DNA of 32,108 nt from an uncultured Saprospiraceae bacterium (GCA_938001865.1 CALLAW010000009.1:1-32108), one strand, 5' to 3'; shown: positions 16,601 through 24,272, numbered from the stretch's first letter. Notes: generated from the letters alone by a model not told the origin. Translations and numbers: made by a program.

Positions 16601-17430
16601 ACGGATGTACCGCTTCGACACTCTTTGAAATGGCATCTGTCCCACCATTAGACATTACGCTATTCGATCCAGTCACAGTTGATTGTGCTGGTGGTACAGC
16701 TTGTGTACAGATAGGTGTTCCGTCAGGGGGAAGTGGACCTCCATATTCGTATCAATTACTCCAGCCACCCGTGCTGCCTATTGACTCATGTGTGACACTC
16801 TTTGCGGGATTATATGATATCTTGATCATTGATTCTGAAAACTGTCGATTGGACACATTTATTGAAGTCTTCGAGCCTTCCATTCCGTCCGTCGATCTTG
16901 GAGGTGATATCACAGTCGATCTTGGCGATACAGACGTGATCATAGACGCAGACTATCAAGGTGACGAGTTAATCGATATCGTCGATTGGTCGACGATTGA
17001 TTCTATCAATTGTCTTGATGTCGAATGCGAAGAAATCGAGCTCTCTATTACCCAAGACCAAGTGATTTCTGTAGTAGTGACCGATGTCAATGGATGTACG
17101 GCGGCAGATCAGATCTCTGTAACAGTCAATGAAGTCAGGAATGTATTCCTGCCGACGGTGTTTATGCCAGATCTCGATACTGAACGAACATTTATGGTCC
17201 ATCTAGGTCAAGGGGCAGAGCAGATTAATTACTTGGCTGTCTTTGACAGGTGGGGCAATCAAGTCTACAGAGTTGACAATGTCTTAGCCCAAGATACAGG
17301 GATGCATGGTTGGACTGGCCGATTCAATAATAATGATGCCGTCGAAGGCGTCTACGTATACATCGCTGAAGTCCTCTTTAGCGACGGTCAAGTGAGACGA
17401 TTTACTCGAGATATTACCTTGCTGAGGTAG
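13648..17430 (+). CDS. Giant T9SS type B secreted protein: cohesin-like domain plus about 11 SprB repeats
   Basis: The protein has 1260 residues from the ATG at 13648. This start is chosen because it opens onto the signal peptide MRYSLFLFFSLILSSTLFAQ and because a TACCTTTG box lies between it and the earlier in-frame ATG at 13564. Residues of about 30-165 resemble a cohesin domain (hydrophobic beta strands; VCFTMQVDDYNLVESFQF, SWDPTVLEFVQGTF). About eleven SprB-type repeats of 75-85 residues follow, each with a Cys-containing start (TCNG, SCNN), GG and a xGxYxVTVTDxxGC end; then a PKD-like segment. The last 95 residues are the gliding-associated T9SS type B sorting domain (LAVFDRWGNQVYR, W-G-F, GVYVYIAEV, and the end RRFTRDITLLR). 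The usual PNxFTPNGDGxND box is degenerate here (LPTVFMPDLDTERTF). Expected role: cell-surface adhesin or motility-associated filament; ligand unknown. Confidence 0.9.
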   Translation: MRYSLFLFFSLILSSTLFAQFTNPDCIGFEEVPQFYIQDQEVGEGATNVCFTMQVDDYNLVESFQFLISWDPTVLEFVQGTFVDTGNLGFPVVTNTTGNSQDGIIFVIYEANGNQETLPDGSGLFEICFDVIGEPGDNANFQIVGGFNANAVEILYGGCDPFNYPFFSLGDVIVGCNQLYASLRPCNSDNGQGSITIEPCGGSQPYMYVIAGPVSSIGDISANGTAIESNLPPGAYTVTITDLLGDTFTEVVNINNTPALTIDLVNEMIPTCIKSTNGTLNVLGQGGENISGFGYEYAWSNGQYTPEIIQLGVGDYTVTVTDINNCTATETYQLDVPEILIDATAIPDTCGSSVGSIVFEVSGGNPDANEGYDISIFEVPYSNLSISSDVIPGLTVGSYVIEVKDVDGCDADTIVIIEDVEATITTNTTTTGVTCNGDCDGGFDLEIVQGGNYLFDPVVNLNNDVASDVQILNNNIIASNLCPGSWMVSASNQATGCPFDTIIVIIEPDPVTLVVGQTFNSTSCDNPDGQIFLDANGGTGAYDYIWSPDVNNTNTLLQAEEGIYNITVQDVNGCTASTVAEVLQDEIPDVIIVIESGIGCNGSSQGILSASPDGDSPANYTYVWNNLTLGVQHDTGQMTEVDAGVYEVIMTEITSGCTSLNTQEILVTNELTFEVTGTDLTCNGSEDGIVEIFNVVGGDGQYSVTWDDYPLEDGLILTGADAGVINFTVMDMQGCSVPGTYTLNQPASIQLDLDFSQYTFPTCSDSEDGMINVFVANGSGNLYTFDWPDPIPDESNVTSSTATGFGEGTFEVIVIDQSNGCMDTLPFLMESPSPIELDLNQSIIIGPECVGRCDGFVDLEIMGGTPSTNNFDYLIEWEDGSDSFERDNLCPGFYVVTVTDGNNCTRELEIDFELQGDILTLEIDSVLTSSISCNNDAGGQIVVIPEGGVGSVDNYFYEWTDGVSTSSIATNLEAGLYDITVTDENGCTASTLFEMASVPPLDITLFDPVTVDCAGGTACVQIGVPSGGSGPPYSYQLLQPPVLPIDSCVTLFAGLYDILIIDSENCRLDTFIEVFEPSIPSVDLGGDITVDLGDTDVIIDADYQGDELIDIVDWSTIDSINCLDVECEEIELSITQDQVISVVVTDVNGCTAADQISVTVNEVRNVFLPTVFMPDLDTERTFMVHLGQGAEQINYLAVFDRWGNQVYRVDNVLAQDTGMHGWTGRFNNNDAVEGVYVYIAEVLFSDGQVRRFTRDITLLR

Positions 17431-17940
17431 GGACATTGGAGTGATTATATCTGAGGTGTTTACTTATTTGTCACTCGAGGAGTTTTCACTCTAGGTAAAT
17501 GGCACACGGATGAGATATCCTAATAGGGTTAATTGAAGACCTTGTGGCAGCCATGATCTAATCATGGTGAGATAATTAACAGCGACCACCTAAACAGACT
17601 ACTCCCGAATCAATATAGTGCTATTAAAAGTAGAGGTAATCCCTACTACTACCAATCAGCAGTCTATCAAAGAAGACGATAGCTCGGGTCGTGAACTCTA
17701 TAATTGATGATACTAATGTGTCTAAGTGAATCTAATCTTGAACGTTATGAGCTCCAATATGGCCATTCCAACATTCAATATTGATGCTGTGTGAATCAAG
17801 AAAATCTGATTAACCAATCTAGAAAGAGATTGTGCAGAGATTGTGCAGATGATGTAAAGTGGATCAGAAAGTGACTAAGCTAGAGGATTGATGACATATC
17901 AGTAACTTACATAGCTCACCATCCTTAGTTATATCCTTGC
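17431..17940. other. Convergent spacer of 510 bp, no gene recognised
   Basis: It lies between the stop of the SprB-repeat gene and the stop of the DUF1573 lipoprotein gene. A small perfect hairpin CCATGAT-CTA-ATCATGG sits at 17551-17567, and an 11-bp sequence GAGATTGTGCA is directly repeated at 17827-17848. Neither has a T tract. No long open frame, tRNA arm or promoter box stands out. Its length is large for a convergent spacer; it may hold decayed sequence. Confidence 0.5.
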
Positions 17941-18885
17941 TTACTTGCCGCTATCTGCTGCAGTGCTCTTGTCCTTTACATAGCCTTTGAGGTAGAGCAT
18001 GATAGGCTCATCTTGGTAGTTAGTGACTACTTCTATCTGAGGTGTCTGATTACCTTCCTTAGTCCTACTGTCGTATTTTACTCCGATATATCCTTCTTGA
18101 CCTGGTTCTATTGGTAAGAATGGGAAGCTAGGTCTTGTACATCCACATGAAGCCTTCGCATTGAGTATTTCAATGGTCTGAGTACCAGTATTTACAAACT
18201 TAAATTTGTAGTCAATTACATCACCTTCGACTATTGTGTCGAATTCAAAGGTATTTTGCTCAAAGTTAATCTTTGCGATTGCTTTAGTGTTCGATGATGT
18301 ATGAGTCTGAGGAGGTGTAGGATCTTTTTTCGGTGGTGTTGTTACTGTTGCTGCAGGAGTTGTCTTCGTAGGATTGGGATTAGGGGTAGTGGATGTGGTA
18401 GATACAGTCTTGCGGTCCGATGGTGTTGGCTTTTCAGTAATCTGCGTATCGGCTTTTGCTACGGGAGCTTTGGTTGTTGGTTTTTTTGTTTGTTGTTGTA
18501 CGATCTTTTGAAACTTCGCTTTCTCTTCAGCGATGACTTGTTTTGGTTCGGGGATATTTAGCGAAGGATCAGCTAAGAGAGCTAATTGCCTTCTTCGTTC
18601 GAGTTCTGCGAGTCTAAATTTTTCATTCTCCAATTCTTCACTCCTAGATATTCGCTTGGTTTGAGTAGAGTTTGAAGTAGATGCTTCTGTGGTATTTTCA
18701 ACGAGATCTGTATCTAATTTGGATTCCATAGCGGAGAGACTATCTGCCGATGATTCTGCAATCGTCTGAGCTGTCTCTGTCACTGATGTCGTTACGTTAT
18801 TGGTAACTAATGGTGTACTACTATTGCCACAAGAGAGGAGTAATGCACTCATACTGATACCCAGTAATGGAATTAAATATTTCAT
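17941..18885 (-). CDS. DUF1573 lipoprotein with long Thr/Pro-rich linker
   Basis: The protein has 314 residues. The N-terminal signal ends in a lipobox (SALLLSC, Cys19), so it should be lipid-anchored. Residues of about 20-200 are low-complexity: Ser/Thr-rich, then a charged, probably helical, stretch (SRSEELENEKFRLAELERRR), then a Thr/Pro/Lys-rich spacer. The C-terminal part (about 203-310) is a DUF1573 immunoglobulin-like domain with the typical FEFDTIVEGDVIDYKFKFVN and the Cys-Gly-Cys motif ASCGCTRPSFP. DUF1573 domains are widespread in exported Bacteroidota proteins but have no established function. The long linker would let the domain reach away from the membrane. A TAATTTTG box lies about 25 bp upstream. 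It is flanked by long non-coding spacers and is probably transcribed alone. Confidence 0.85.
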   Translation of the reverse strand: MKYLIPLLGISMSALLLSCGNSSTPLVTNNVTTSVTETAQTIAESSADSLSAMESKLDTDLVENTTEASTSNSTQTKRISRSEELENEKFRLAELERRRQLALLADPSLNIPEPKQVIAEEKAKFQKIVQQQTKKPTTKAPVAKADTQITEKPTPSDRKTVSTTSTTPNPNPTKTTPAATVTTPPKKDPTPPQTHTSSNTKAIAKINFEQNTFEFDTIVEGDVIDYKFKFVNTGTQTIEILNAKASCGCTRPSFPFLPIEPGQEGYIGVKYDSRTKEGNQTPQIEVVTNYQDEPIMLYLKGYVKDKSTAADSGK

Positions 18886-19218
18886 GGAATACGAGATAGA
18901 TTTAGCCCAAAATTAAGAGATTTTTTGAGACATCAGATGAAATCGTCCACATTCGTGTCTCTTTACGGGTATTATGACTAGCAAATGTTAATATGGTCAC
19001 TGTAATATTGTGGTCGTATAGGTCTATATCTTATCCAAAGAAATAACTAGACATCTGCATAAAAGAAGGTCACAAGTAGGTTCTCCCCATTTACGTAAGT
19101 AGAAAGATTTATTAGTGGAATACTATCTCAATAATAGAGTATAGTCTCAATAGCAGGAACAATTAGAGGGTTGTATCAGCGAGTAGGGGAGAGAAAATAA
19201 AGGACGTGAATTGGTGGA
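18886..19218. other. Spacer of 333 bp between two minus-strand genes
   Basis: It contains the TAATTTTG box (18908-18915) for the lipoprotein gene and two copies of TCTCAATA (19126-19133 and 19145-19152) inside an imperfect inverted repeat with ACTAT/ATAGT outer arms (19122-19145). No open frame, tRNA or T-tailed hairpin was seen. The transcript of the LamG-like gene presumably ends here by an unseen signal. Confidence 0.45.
18908..18915 (-). promoter_or_regulatory. -7 box TAATTTTG for the DUF1573 lipoprotein gene
   Basis: On the minus strand this matches TAnnTTTG, 23-30 bp before the start at 18885. No TTG was seen at the -33 distance. Confidence 0.4.
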
Positions 19219-20433
19219 TTATCTCATGAGACTAAAACTCCCTACCGCATTCTGTTCGCTACCTTGACAGGTATAAGAGATCTTGTAGACATACATGCCA
19301 ATCATCGCAGGACTCCCTGAGATGAGCCCAGTCCAGCCTTCATCCCGTTGAGTAGTGAAGAATATGCTTTCGCCCCAACGATCAAAGATTTCAAATGATT
19401 GTAATTCGTCAATAATAAAGAGGTTAGAGATCCGATAGATATCATTGATATTGTCTCCATTGGGAGTGAATACATTGGGCAATAAGAGGGATCCGCAATC
19501 GATCGCAGACTCATCGATGATATTGATAGTAAAGCTATCTCTCAACATACATCCGCTATGGGCCAACTCTCTAATGTAGAGTGTAGTCTCATCAGGTGTC
19601 AAGGTGGGTGAGATAGCTGATGCATCAGAGACACCAGCTTGTGGATTCCAAGCTGCAGTCGAGGCACAGCTAGGACCGCTGATGACATCGACTGACTCAC
19701 CTAAGATGAGAGTAGTGTCACTATTAATGATAAGGTCAGGATTGAACGAAGATTGACTAAGATCTGCTGCTGAGAGTATCTCTCTCGTGTACGTAAGCTC
19801 ATCGATAATACCTTCAAATACTCTGTCTGAATTAATATCTACGCAGGGGGAGTATCCGACATGGACCTGAGATGTAGGTGCTACAGGGAAGGGAATCAGA
19901 TTGTCAAATGACTCAATAAACACATTGTCCACATAGAATGCATAGACACTATTGGACTTCGTAACGGCCACTTCATGCCAACATTGATTTTGAACCAATT
20001 TACCTCGAGGGGTCCAACTATCACCAAGTTTCTTTGAAATAATGAGTTCGACTTCATTGGTTTGAGGGATATACTGGACTGCAAGCATAGAGTCTAGACT
20101 ACAATCCTTCATCACTGAGAATAGCGCCTGCTCACCAATCTCACTCTGAGGCAAAAAGTAGAATCTCAAAGTGAAGCTTTCTTCTTCAAAAAAATCCTTG
20201 AAAGCTTGATCAAATTCATAATAGAGGTCATTGCCATCCATATAGATCCCGTCACCTTGGACTCCGCATCTACAGTCTTCTGGAAGCGCAGGTGTGATTG
20301 GTGTAAGTAGAGTAGTCTCATCCTCTAGGCTACATCCATCGAAAGTATACTCAATCGTCTGCCCTGACAATATCGAACTCATAGAGCATAACGCTAACAA
20401 TATTATTACTAACCTTCCTTCAATACTATGCAT
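19219..20433 (-). CDS. LamG-like (concanavalin A-type) T9SS type B secreted protein
   Basis: The protein has 404 residues. Residues 1-24 are a signal peptide (MHSIEGRLVIILLALCSMSS, ending ILSGQ). Residues of about 25-215 resemble a laminin-G/concanavalin A-like sandwich, with GDGIYMDGNDLYYEFDQAF, FTLRFYFLP, KLVQNQCWHEVAVTKS and FEGIIDELTYTREILSAADL; such folds bind sugars or proteins. A short beta region with cysteines follows (about 235-310). The last 90 residues are a canonical T9SS type B sorting domain: LPNVFTPNGDNINDIYRISN, then SFEIFDRWGESIF, W-G, GMYVYKISYTC and the C-terminal GSFSLMR. It should be secreted and held on the surface. The start codon overlaps the end of the upstream CaCA antiporter gene by 8 bp, so the two are almost certainly cotranscribed and probably translationally coupled. 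Confidence 0.88.
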   Translation of the reverse strand: MHSIEGRLVIILLALCSMSSILSGQTIEYTFDGCSLEDETTLLTPITPALPEDCRCGVQGDGIYMDGNDLYYEFDQAFKDFFEEESFTLRFYFLPQSEIGEQALFSVMKDCSLDSMLAVQYIPQTNEVELIISKKLGDSWTPRGKLVQNQCWHEVAVTKSNSVYAFYVDNVFIESFDNLIPFPVAPTSQVHVGYSPCVDINSDRVFEGIIDELTYTREILSAADLSQSSFNPDLIINSDTTLILGESVDVISGPSCASTAAWNPQAGVSDASAISPTLTPDETTLYIRELAHSGCMLRDSFTINIIDESAIDCGSLLLPNVFTPNGDNINDIYRISNLFIIDELQSFEIFDRWGESIFFTTQRDEGWTGLISGSPAMIGMYVYKISYTCQGSEQNAVGSFSLMR

Positions 20434-21355
20434 TGTCGCTAATCAATTGGATGATATAATAGATGTAGAACAGTATCAGCATTGCACCTTCCCATCTTGT
20501 AATCCTGTTGGAAAATGTGACGAGTGCAAAGATGACAGTGACTGCAATCATAAACGGTAAGCCAAAGGCAACTATTTCACTATTGATCGTAAGTTCGCCG
20601 AAGAATCTTGGAATTCCCATCACAGCATATGTATTAAAGATATTGGATCCGAGTACGTTACCTACTGCTATGGCATGCTTGCCCTTACGTGCTGCAGCGA
20701 TACTCACAACGACCTCGGGCAATGAAGTCCCCAAGGCGACCACCGTAAGAGCTATGAGGTCTGGACTGATCTGTAGGATTGAACTGATATTTTCGATGGC
20801 ATAGATCGTATAGTGGGCCCCAGCGAATACTCCTATAGCACCGAGTGCCACCCAGAGGAAGTCCGTAGGGTTAGTCTGTGGTCTATCAGCGATATCACTC
20901 TTCTGGCCTTGAGTCGAATTGATCAGAAAGATCGCCAATGCTCCAAGACAGAGACCAGCTTCCATGAGTGAAAACTCCATATCTCCTGCAATAAAGTAAA
21001 GAATGATAGCTGACATCAAGAGGAGAGGCATATCCACATCCATCACATTGAAGTCTAGCTTAAAATCCTTACCAATCACAGCAGTAAGGCCTAAGACGAG
21101 TAAGATATTGGTAATGTTACTCCCGATGACATTGCCAATCACAATCTCTGAGCTTCCAGATACCACGCTTGCAATAGATGTAGCGAGCTCCGGTAGGGAA
21201 GTACCAAATGCAACAATGGTCACACCGATAATAAATGGAGAGATGCCAAATGAAAGCCCTAGTCTCTCAGCAGAATCGATAAACTTATCTGATGAGAAGA
21301 GAAGGACAGCCAGACTGACCACAAATATGCCTAAATAGAGTAATATTGCTGACAA
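20426..21355 (-). CDS. CaCA-family Na+(H+)/Ca2+ antiporter (YrbG type)
   Basis: The protein has 309 residues. It belongs to the calcium/cation antiporter family, inner-membrane proteins with ten or so helices that exchange Ca2+ for Na+ or H+. The two internal alpha repeats each carry the ion-binding signature: GTSLPELATSIAS with GNVIGSNITNILLVLG in the first half (about 52-90), and GTSLPEVVVSIAAARKG with GNVLGSNIFNTYAVMG in the second (about 209-245). The acidic residues in both GTSLPE motifs are intact. Its length matches bacterial YrbG-like proteins (about 325). A TATATTTG box (minus, 21430-21437) lies 75-82 bp upstream. It overlaps the following LamG-like secreted-protein gene by 8 bp. The transported ion cannot be fixed from sequence alone. 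Confidence 0.92.
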   Translation of the reverse strand: MSAILLYLGIFVVSLAVLLFSSDKFIDSAERLGLSFGISPFIIGVTIVAFGTSLPELATSIASVVSGSSEIVIGNVIGSNITNILLVLGLTAVIGKDFKLDFNVMDVDMPLLLMSAIILYFIAGDMEFSLMEAGLCLGALAIFLINSTQGQKSDIADRPQTNPTDFLWVALGAIGVFAGAHYTIYAIENISSILQISPDLIALTVVALGTSLPEVVVSIAAARKGKHAIAVGNVLGSNIFNTYAVMGIPRFFGELTINSEIVAFGLPFMIAVTVIFALVTFSNRITRWEGAMLILFYIYYIIQLISDNA

Positions 21356-21429
21356 AGAAGGTATAATTTTGATGAATATGTCTGTATCAAAATCCGCAAA
21401 TAAACACTCTGCGAACTAAAATTCAATGA

Positions 21430-21437
21430 CAAATATA
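21430..21437 (-). promoter_or_regulatory. -7 box TATATTTG for the antiporter pair
   Basis: Exact TAnnTTTG match on the minus strand in the divergent spacer, 75-82 bp before the antiporter start. A TTG lies 15 nt upstream, slightly closer than usual for a -33 element. Confidence 0.45.
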
Positions 21438-21515
21438 CGATAACAAAAAGACCAACGTATCTTCGGACAATATTTTAGAAGTAGAGACTCAGATACGTAT
21501 CATCTAGATTGAAAG

Positions 21516-22343
21516 ATGTCAAAAGAAATCACTAAAAACACTGCACCAAAGAAGGTCGAGGAGAAAGAAATGAGCTTCCTTGATCATCTCGAAGAATTGC
21601 GATGGCATCTCATCAGGGCTATTGGGGCAATTCTGGTTGTCGGCATAGTCATATTTTGCTCTAAGACTTTCGTGTTCGAAAACATTATTTTTGCTCCCAA
21701 GCATGCAGATTTTCTTACCTACCGATTGATCTGTGGGTTGAGTGATTTCATGTGTTTTAGTCCACCGAAATTGGACCTCATTACGAGAGATCTTGGTGAG
21801 CAATTTTTTGTCCATATTAAGGTCTCGATTTGGCTTGGATTTATTGTTTCATCTCCGATTGTATTCTATGAGATATGGAGATTTATCAAGCCAGGGCTCT
21901 ACGCAGAAGAGAAGAATGCGGCACGGGGATTGGTATTTGCTTGTACGTTCTTATTTCTGCTTGGTGTGTTGTTTGGATATTATGTGATTGCACCATTTGC
22001 TATTACATTTCTTGGGAGTTATCAGGTAGGTGTAGACGCTATCAATAGTCCGACTCTTTCTTCTTTTGTTCACTACATGACGATGTTTACACTGCCTACT
22101 GGATTTGTTTTTGAGTTACCGATCTTGGTCTATTTCCTCTCCAGAGTGGGATTGGTGACACCTGAGTATATGAAGCAATATCGCAAGCATGCGATCATCA
22201 TCATCCTACTCCTTGCAGCAGTAATCACACCTCCAGATGTATTGACACAATTTCTGATTGGAATACCGATATTTGTACTCTACGAAATCAGTATAGTCAT
22301 AGCCAAACGTACAAGGTCCAAATATTTTCCAGATGAAGCTTAA
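21516..22343 (+). CDS. tatC: Sec-independent protein translocase TatC
   Basis: The protein has 275 residues with six expected membrane helices. TatC is the receptor of the twin-arginine pathway: it binds the RR signal peptide of folded proteins and recruits TatA. The cytoplasmic N-terminal signature MSFLDHLEELRWHLIRA lies at about 19-35, and the conserved first-loop sequence FIKPGLYAEEK near residue 123; the helices LVFACTFLFLLGVLFGYYV and IIIILLLAAVITPPDVLTQF follow the family pattern. An insert of some 30 residues in the first periplasmic loop (HADFLTYRLICGLSDFM region) is common in Bacteroidota TatC. The next gene begins 11 bp before its stop. No tatA/tatB gene is in the window. Possible promoter: TAATTTTG at 21364-21371, though that would give a long leader. 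Confidence 0.95.
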   Translation: MSKEITKNTAPKKVEEKEMSFLDHLEELRWHLIRAIGAILVVGIVIFCSKTFVFENIIFAPKHADFLTYRLICGLSDFMCFSPPKLDLITRDLGEQFFVHIKVSIWLGFIVSSPIVFYEIWRFIKPGLYAEEKNAARGLVFACTFLFLLGVLFGYYVIAPFAITFLGSYQVGVDAINSPTLSSFVHYMTMFTLPTGFVFELPILVYFLSRVGLVTPEYMKQYRKHAIIIILLLAAVITPPDVLTQFLIGIPIFVLYEISIVIAKRTRSKYFPDEA

Positions 22344-22791
22344 GCAGTTTAGATTATCTAGCAATTTTACCTTGTATCTCAAGATTATGCTTCCTACATT
22401 TTGGATCGTATTTTTCGGATTACTCACGGGGGCTCTCTTCCTTGTTGAGGCAGAGGACAATCCATTTATCACCAATCCTATCGTGAGGTATGGATTATTG
22501 ATAGGGTTCTTGATTTTCTTATTTATCTTCTACAAGACGATCATGCAATTGATGAGAGTTGATGCAGATAGAGATCACTTGTATGTCTCTAATTACTTTA
22601 AGACATATCGGTACAAACTCCAAGACATCAAGACGATAAAGGAAGTTGACTTTGGACCTATCCTTGTGATACGACTTGTACTTAAGCAGAAAGGAGCCTT
22701 TGGTGATACGATTCCGTTTATCCTGAATCGACCTACATTTGATGACTTCATCGCCCATCACCCAGAGTGTGGTAAGTACTTTGTGGCTTAA
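22333..22791 (+). CDS. Small membrane protein with two helices, function unknown
   Basis: The protein has 152 residues. Two hydrophobic segments lie near residues 16-38 (IMLPTFWIVFFGLLTGALFL) and 52-72 (YGLLIGFLIFLFIFYKTIM). A soluble tail follows (about 75-152) with a beta-rich pattern (RVDADRDHLYVSNYFKTYRY, LQDIKTIKEVDFG, ILVIRLVLKQ). The layout of two helices plus a small beta domain is like membrane-linked PH-type proteins in Bacteroidota; that likeness is by pattern only. The start overlaps the tatC stop by 11 bp, so it is likely translated together with tatC. Whether it acts in Tat export is unknown. Confidence 0.75.
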   Translation: MKLKQFRLSSNFTLYLKIMLPTFWIVFFGLLTGALFLVEAEDNPFITNPIVRYGLLIGFLIFLFIFYKTIMQLMRVDADRDHLYVSNYFKTYRYKLQDIKTIKEVDFGPILVIRLVLKQKGAFGDTIPFILNRPTFDDFIAHHPECGKYFVA

Positions 22792-22959
22792 ATCAGGTAG
22801 ATGAGTAGGTACCCTATCTCTCCACTCAGAGATTCGCCATTCTTCTCACGATCAATTTTATAAAATCGAAAAGCGTATTTTTTTGTGTTGAGAACATTAT
22901 CATCTCTGTCTTCGTTAAATTCATTGATATAACCGAAAATCTCTCTCAATAATCTTAGC

Positions 22960-23658
22960 ATGAGGCATATTGCTACATTCTTATTTACCTTCTTCATAAT
23001 CACAGTACTTATGGGACAACAATCTACAAGTCAAGACAATAAGGCTACACTCATCTATATTGGTGATCCTATGTGCAGCTGGTGCTACGGACTCTCTGAT
23101 GAGCTCACAGCAGTCAGAGATTACTATGGGGATGAGCTTGATTATGAGTTGGTCCTTGGTGGGTTACGACCATATAATACTGAGACGATGACTGATCTTA
23201 AGGACTTCCTGACGCATCATTGGGAGGATGTCAATAAGGCGAGTGGGCAGCCATTCAGCTACGGCATATTAGACAATGCAGAGATTACCTATGATACAGA
23301 ACCACCCTGTAGAGCCGTCCGTATTGTAAGAGAGCTAGATAATGATTCAGCTTTTGCATTCTTCAGTGCTGTGCAGTCTGACTTCTATCTTAAGAACAAA
23401 AATATGCACCTAGCTGATAGCTACCATGAAAGCATCGAGAAGTACACTAACTTGAGTGTCGATGAGTTTGATTCAGTATTCTCATCAGCTCAGGCTAAGG
23501 AGGACATCAAGCTAGACTTTCAGAGGTCATCAGAGCTGGGTGTACGGAGCTTTCCTACCCTTATACTCAAGGTAAATGGAGAGTACACAGTCATAGCTAA
23601 AGGATACGCTAAAGCTGCCCAGATGCAGGCAAATATCGATAAGATTAGGGCAAGGTAA
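22960..23658 (+). CDS. Exported DsbA-family (FrnE-like) thiol-disulfide oxidoreductase
   Basis: The protein has 232 residues. A signal peptide (MRHIATFLFTFFIITVLMGQ) sends it to the periplasm. The thioredoxin-fold active site is Cys39-Ser-Trp-Cys42 in IGDPMCSWCYGL, and the helical insertion typical of DsbA follows, with the cis-proline loop near residue 200 (RSFPTLIL). The pattern DPMCSWCYG is typical of the FrnE/2-hydroxychromene-2-carboxylate isomerase-like subgroup, which is usually cytoplasmic; the signal peptide here is the notable difference. Likely role: disulfide formation or isomerisation in exported proteins. The gene stands 168 bp after the preceding one and is followed by a hairpin with a T-rich tail (23671-23703), so it may be transcribed alone. 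Confidence 0.88.
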   Translation: MRHIATFLFTFFIITVLMGQQSTSQDNKATLIYIGDPMCSWCYGLSDELTAVRDYYGDELDYELVLGGLRPYNTETMTDLKDFLTHHWEDVNKASGQPFSYGILDNAEITYDTEPPCRAVRIVRELDNDSAFAFFSAVQSDFYLKNKNMHLADSYHESIEKYTNLSVDEFDSVFSSAQAKEDIKLDFQRSSELGVRSFPTLILKVNGEYTVIAKGYAKAAQMQANIDKIRAR

Positions 23659-23670
23659 TCTTCAAACTAG

Positions 23671-23703
23671 ATTCTCAATAGTTGAGAATTTGATTTTATT
23701 TTC
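23671..23703 (+). terminator. Probable terminator after the DsbA-like gene
   Basis: ATTCTCAA-TAG-TTGAGAAT (23671-23689) is a perfect 8-bp stem with a 3-nt loop, 12 nt past the stop, followed by the T-rich TTGATTTTATTTTC. The stem is AT-rich, which weakens it. Confidence 0.5.
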
Positions 23704-23729
23704 TCGTTTTATGATACTCTATTTGGGCT

Positions 23730-23737
23730 TATCTTTG
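23730..23737 (+). promoter_or_regulatory. -7 box TATCTTTG upstream of the split small gene
   Basis: Exact TAnnTTTG match between the DsbA-gene terminator and the ATG at 23792, giving a leader of about 48 nt. Confidence 0.45.
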
Positions 23738-23791
23738 TTACTCTGCGGATAAGCAAGGAGTTATGAATAAAAATCAGTATACCATCAAAAT

Positions 23792-24272
23792 ATGAGAAGC
23801 ATAAAATTAGATAACGATATTATCACTTCGATACGCTTGCACGGGAGATTGCTCCTCTCTATACTTGGTCTCATGGTCTTGTCATTTAGCTTGACTGGTA
23901 TGCCTCAGACTGATAAGATGGACAAACTCTGCGACCTGATTGTCTGTCACGATGGCGAACAAGTTTCTGTAATAATCAAAGACCTAACTCAAACAAAAGT
24001 AACATATCTACTTTGTGACCAGACCAATAATGAGGTACTACACTAAGTCAATGTCTGAAATTGACCTCATTGAGTTTGGCAATGGTACAACACTGATCAT
24101 ATCAACAAAAAATCAACCAACCGAGAGAGACAAGACTCAATCACTAGAATCAACAGATCACAAAGATGAAAATAAGCAAACGAGGAACCTCATAATAGGT
24201 ATTGCATTTGGTATCTTCGGGGGCATAGTCCTCAGTATTGCAGCGATTGTAATTGCCTGGAATAATTGGTAA
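23792..24272 (+). pseudogene. Small membrane-protein gene split by an apparent frameshift
   Basis: Two overlapping frames look like halves of one gene. Frame one (23792-24046, 84 codons) has a hydrophobic segment (LLLSILGLMVLSFSL) and then CDLIVCHDGEQVSVIIKDLT and KVTYLLCDQTNNE, and stops. Frame two (from 24015, or in frame from about 24030, to 24272) continues with YYTKSMSEIDLIEFGNGT, then a charged linker and a C-terminal membrane helix (NLIIGIAFGIFGGIVLSIAA). Joined near 24032-24034 by dropping one base they give the pattern D.I....G..I...I.......I.Y...D......Y.I.KS.I..I.YGNG, known in small Bacteroidota membrane proteins. Without knowledge of reads it could be an authentic inactivating frameshift, a sequencing error or programmed frameshifting. 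The joined protein would have about 160 residues. A TATCTTTG box lies upstream at 23730. Confidence 0.6.

Noticed and set aside
17827-17848. Direct repeat GAGATTGTGCA twice
   Set aside because: Only two short copies in a non-coding spacer; no attachment site or iteron array.
21492-21501. GATACGTATC palindrome 14 bp before tatC
   Set aside because: Ten bases are too short to claim an operator without conservation data.
22788-23003. Minus-strand frame of 71 codons between two plus-strand genes
   Set aside because: It overlaps the signal peptide region of the DsbA-like gene and has no supporting context. Its charged middle looks somewhat protein-like, but that is not enough.
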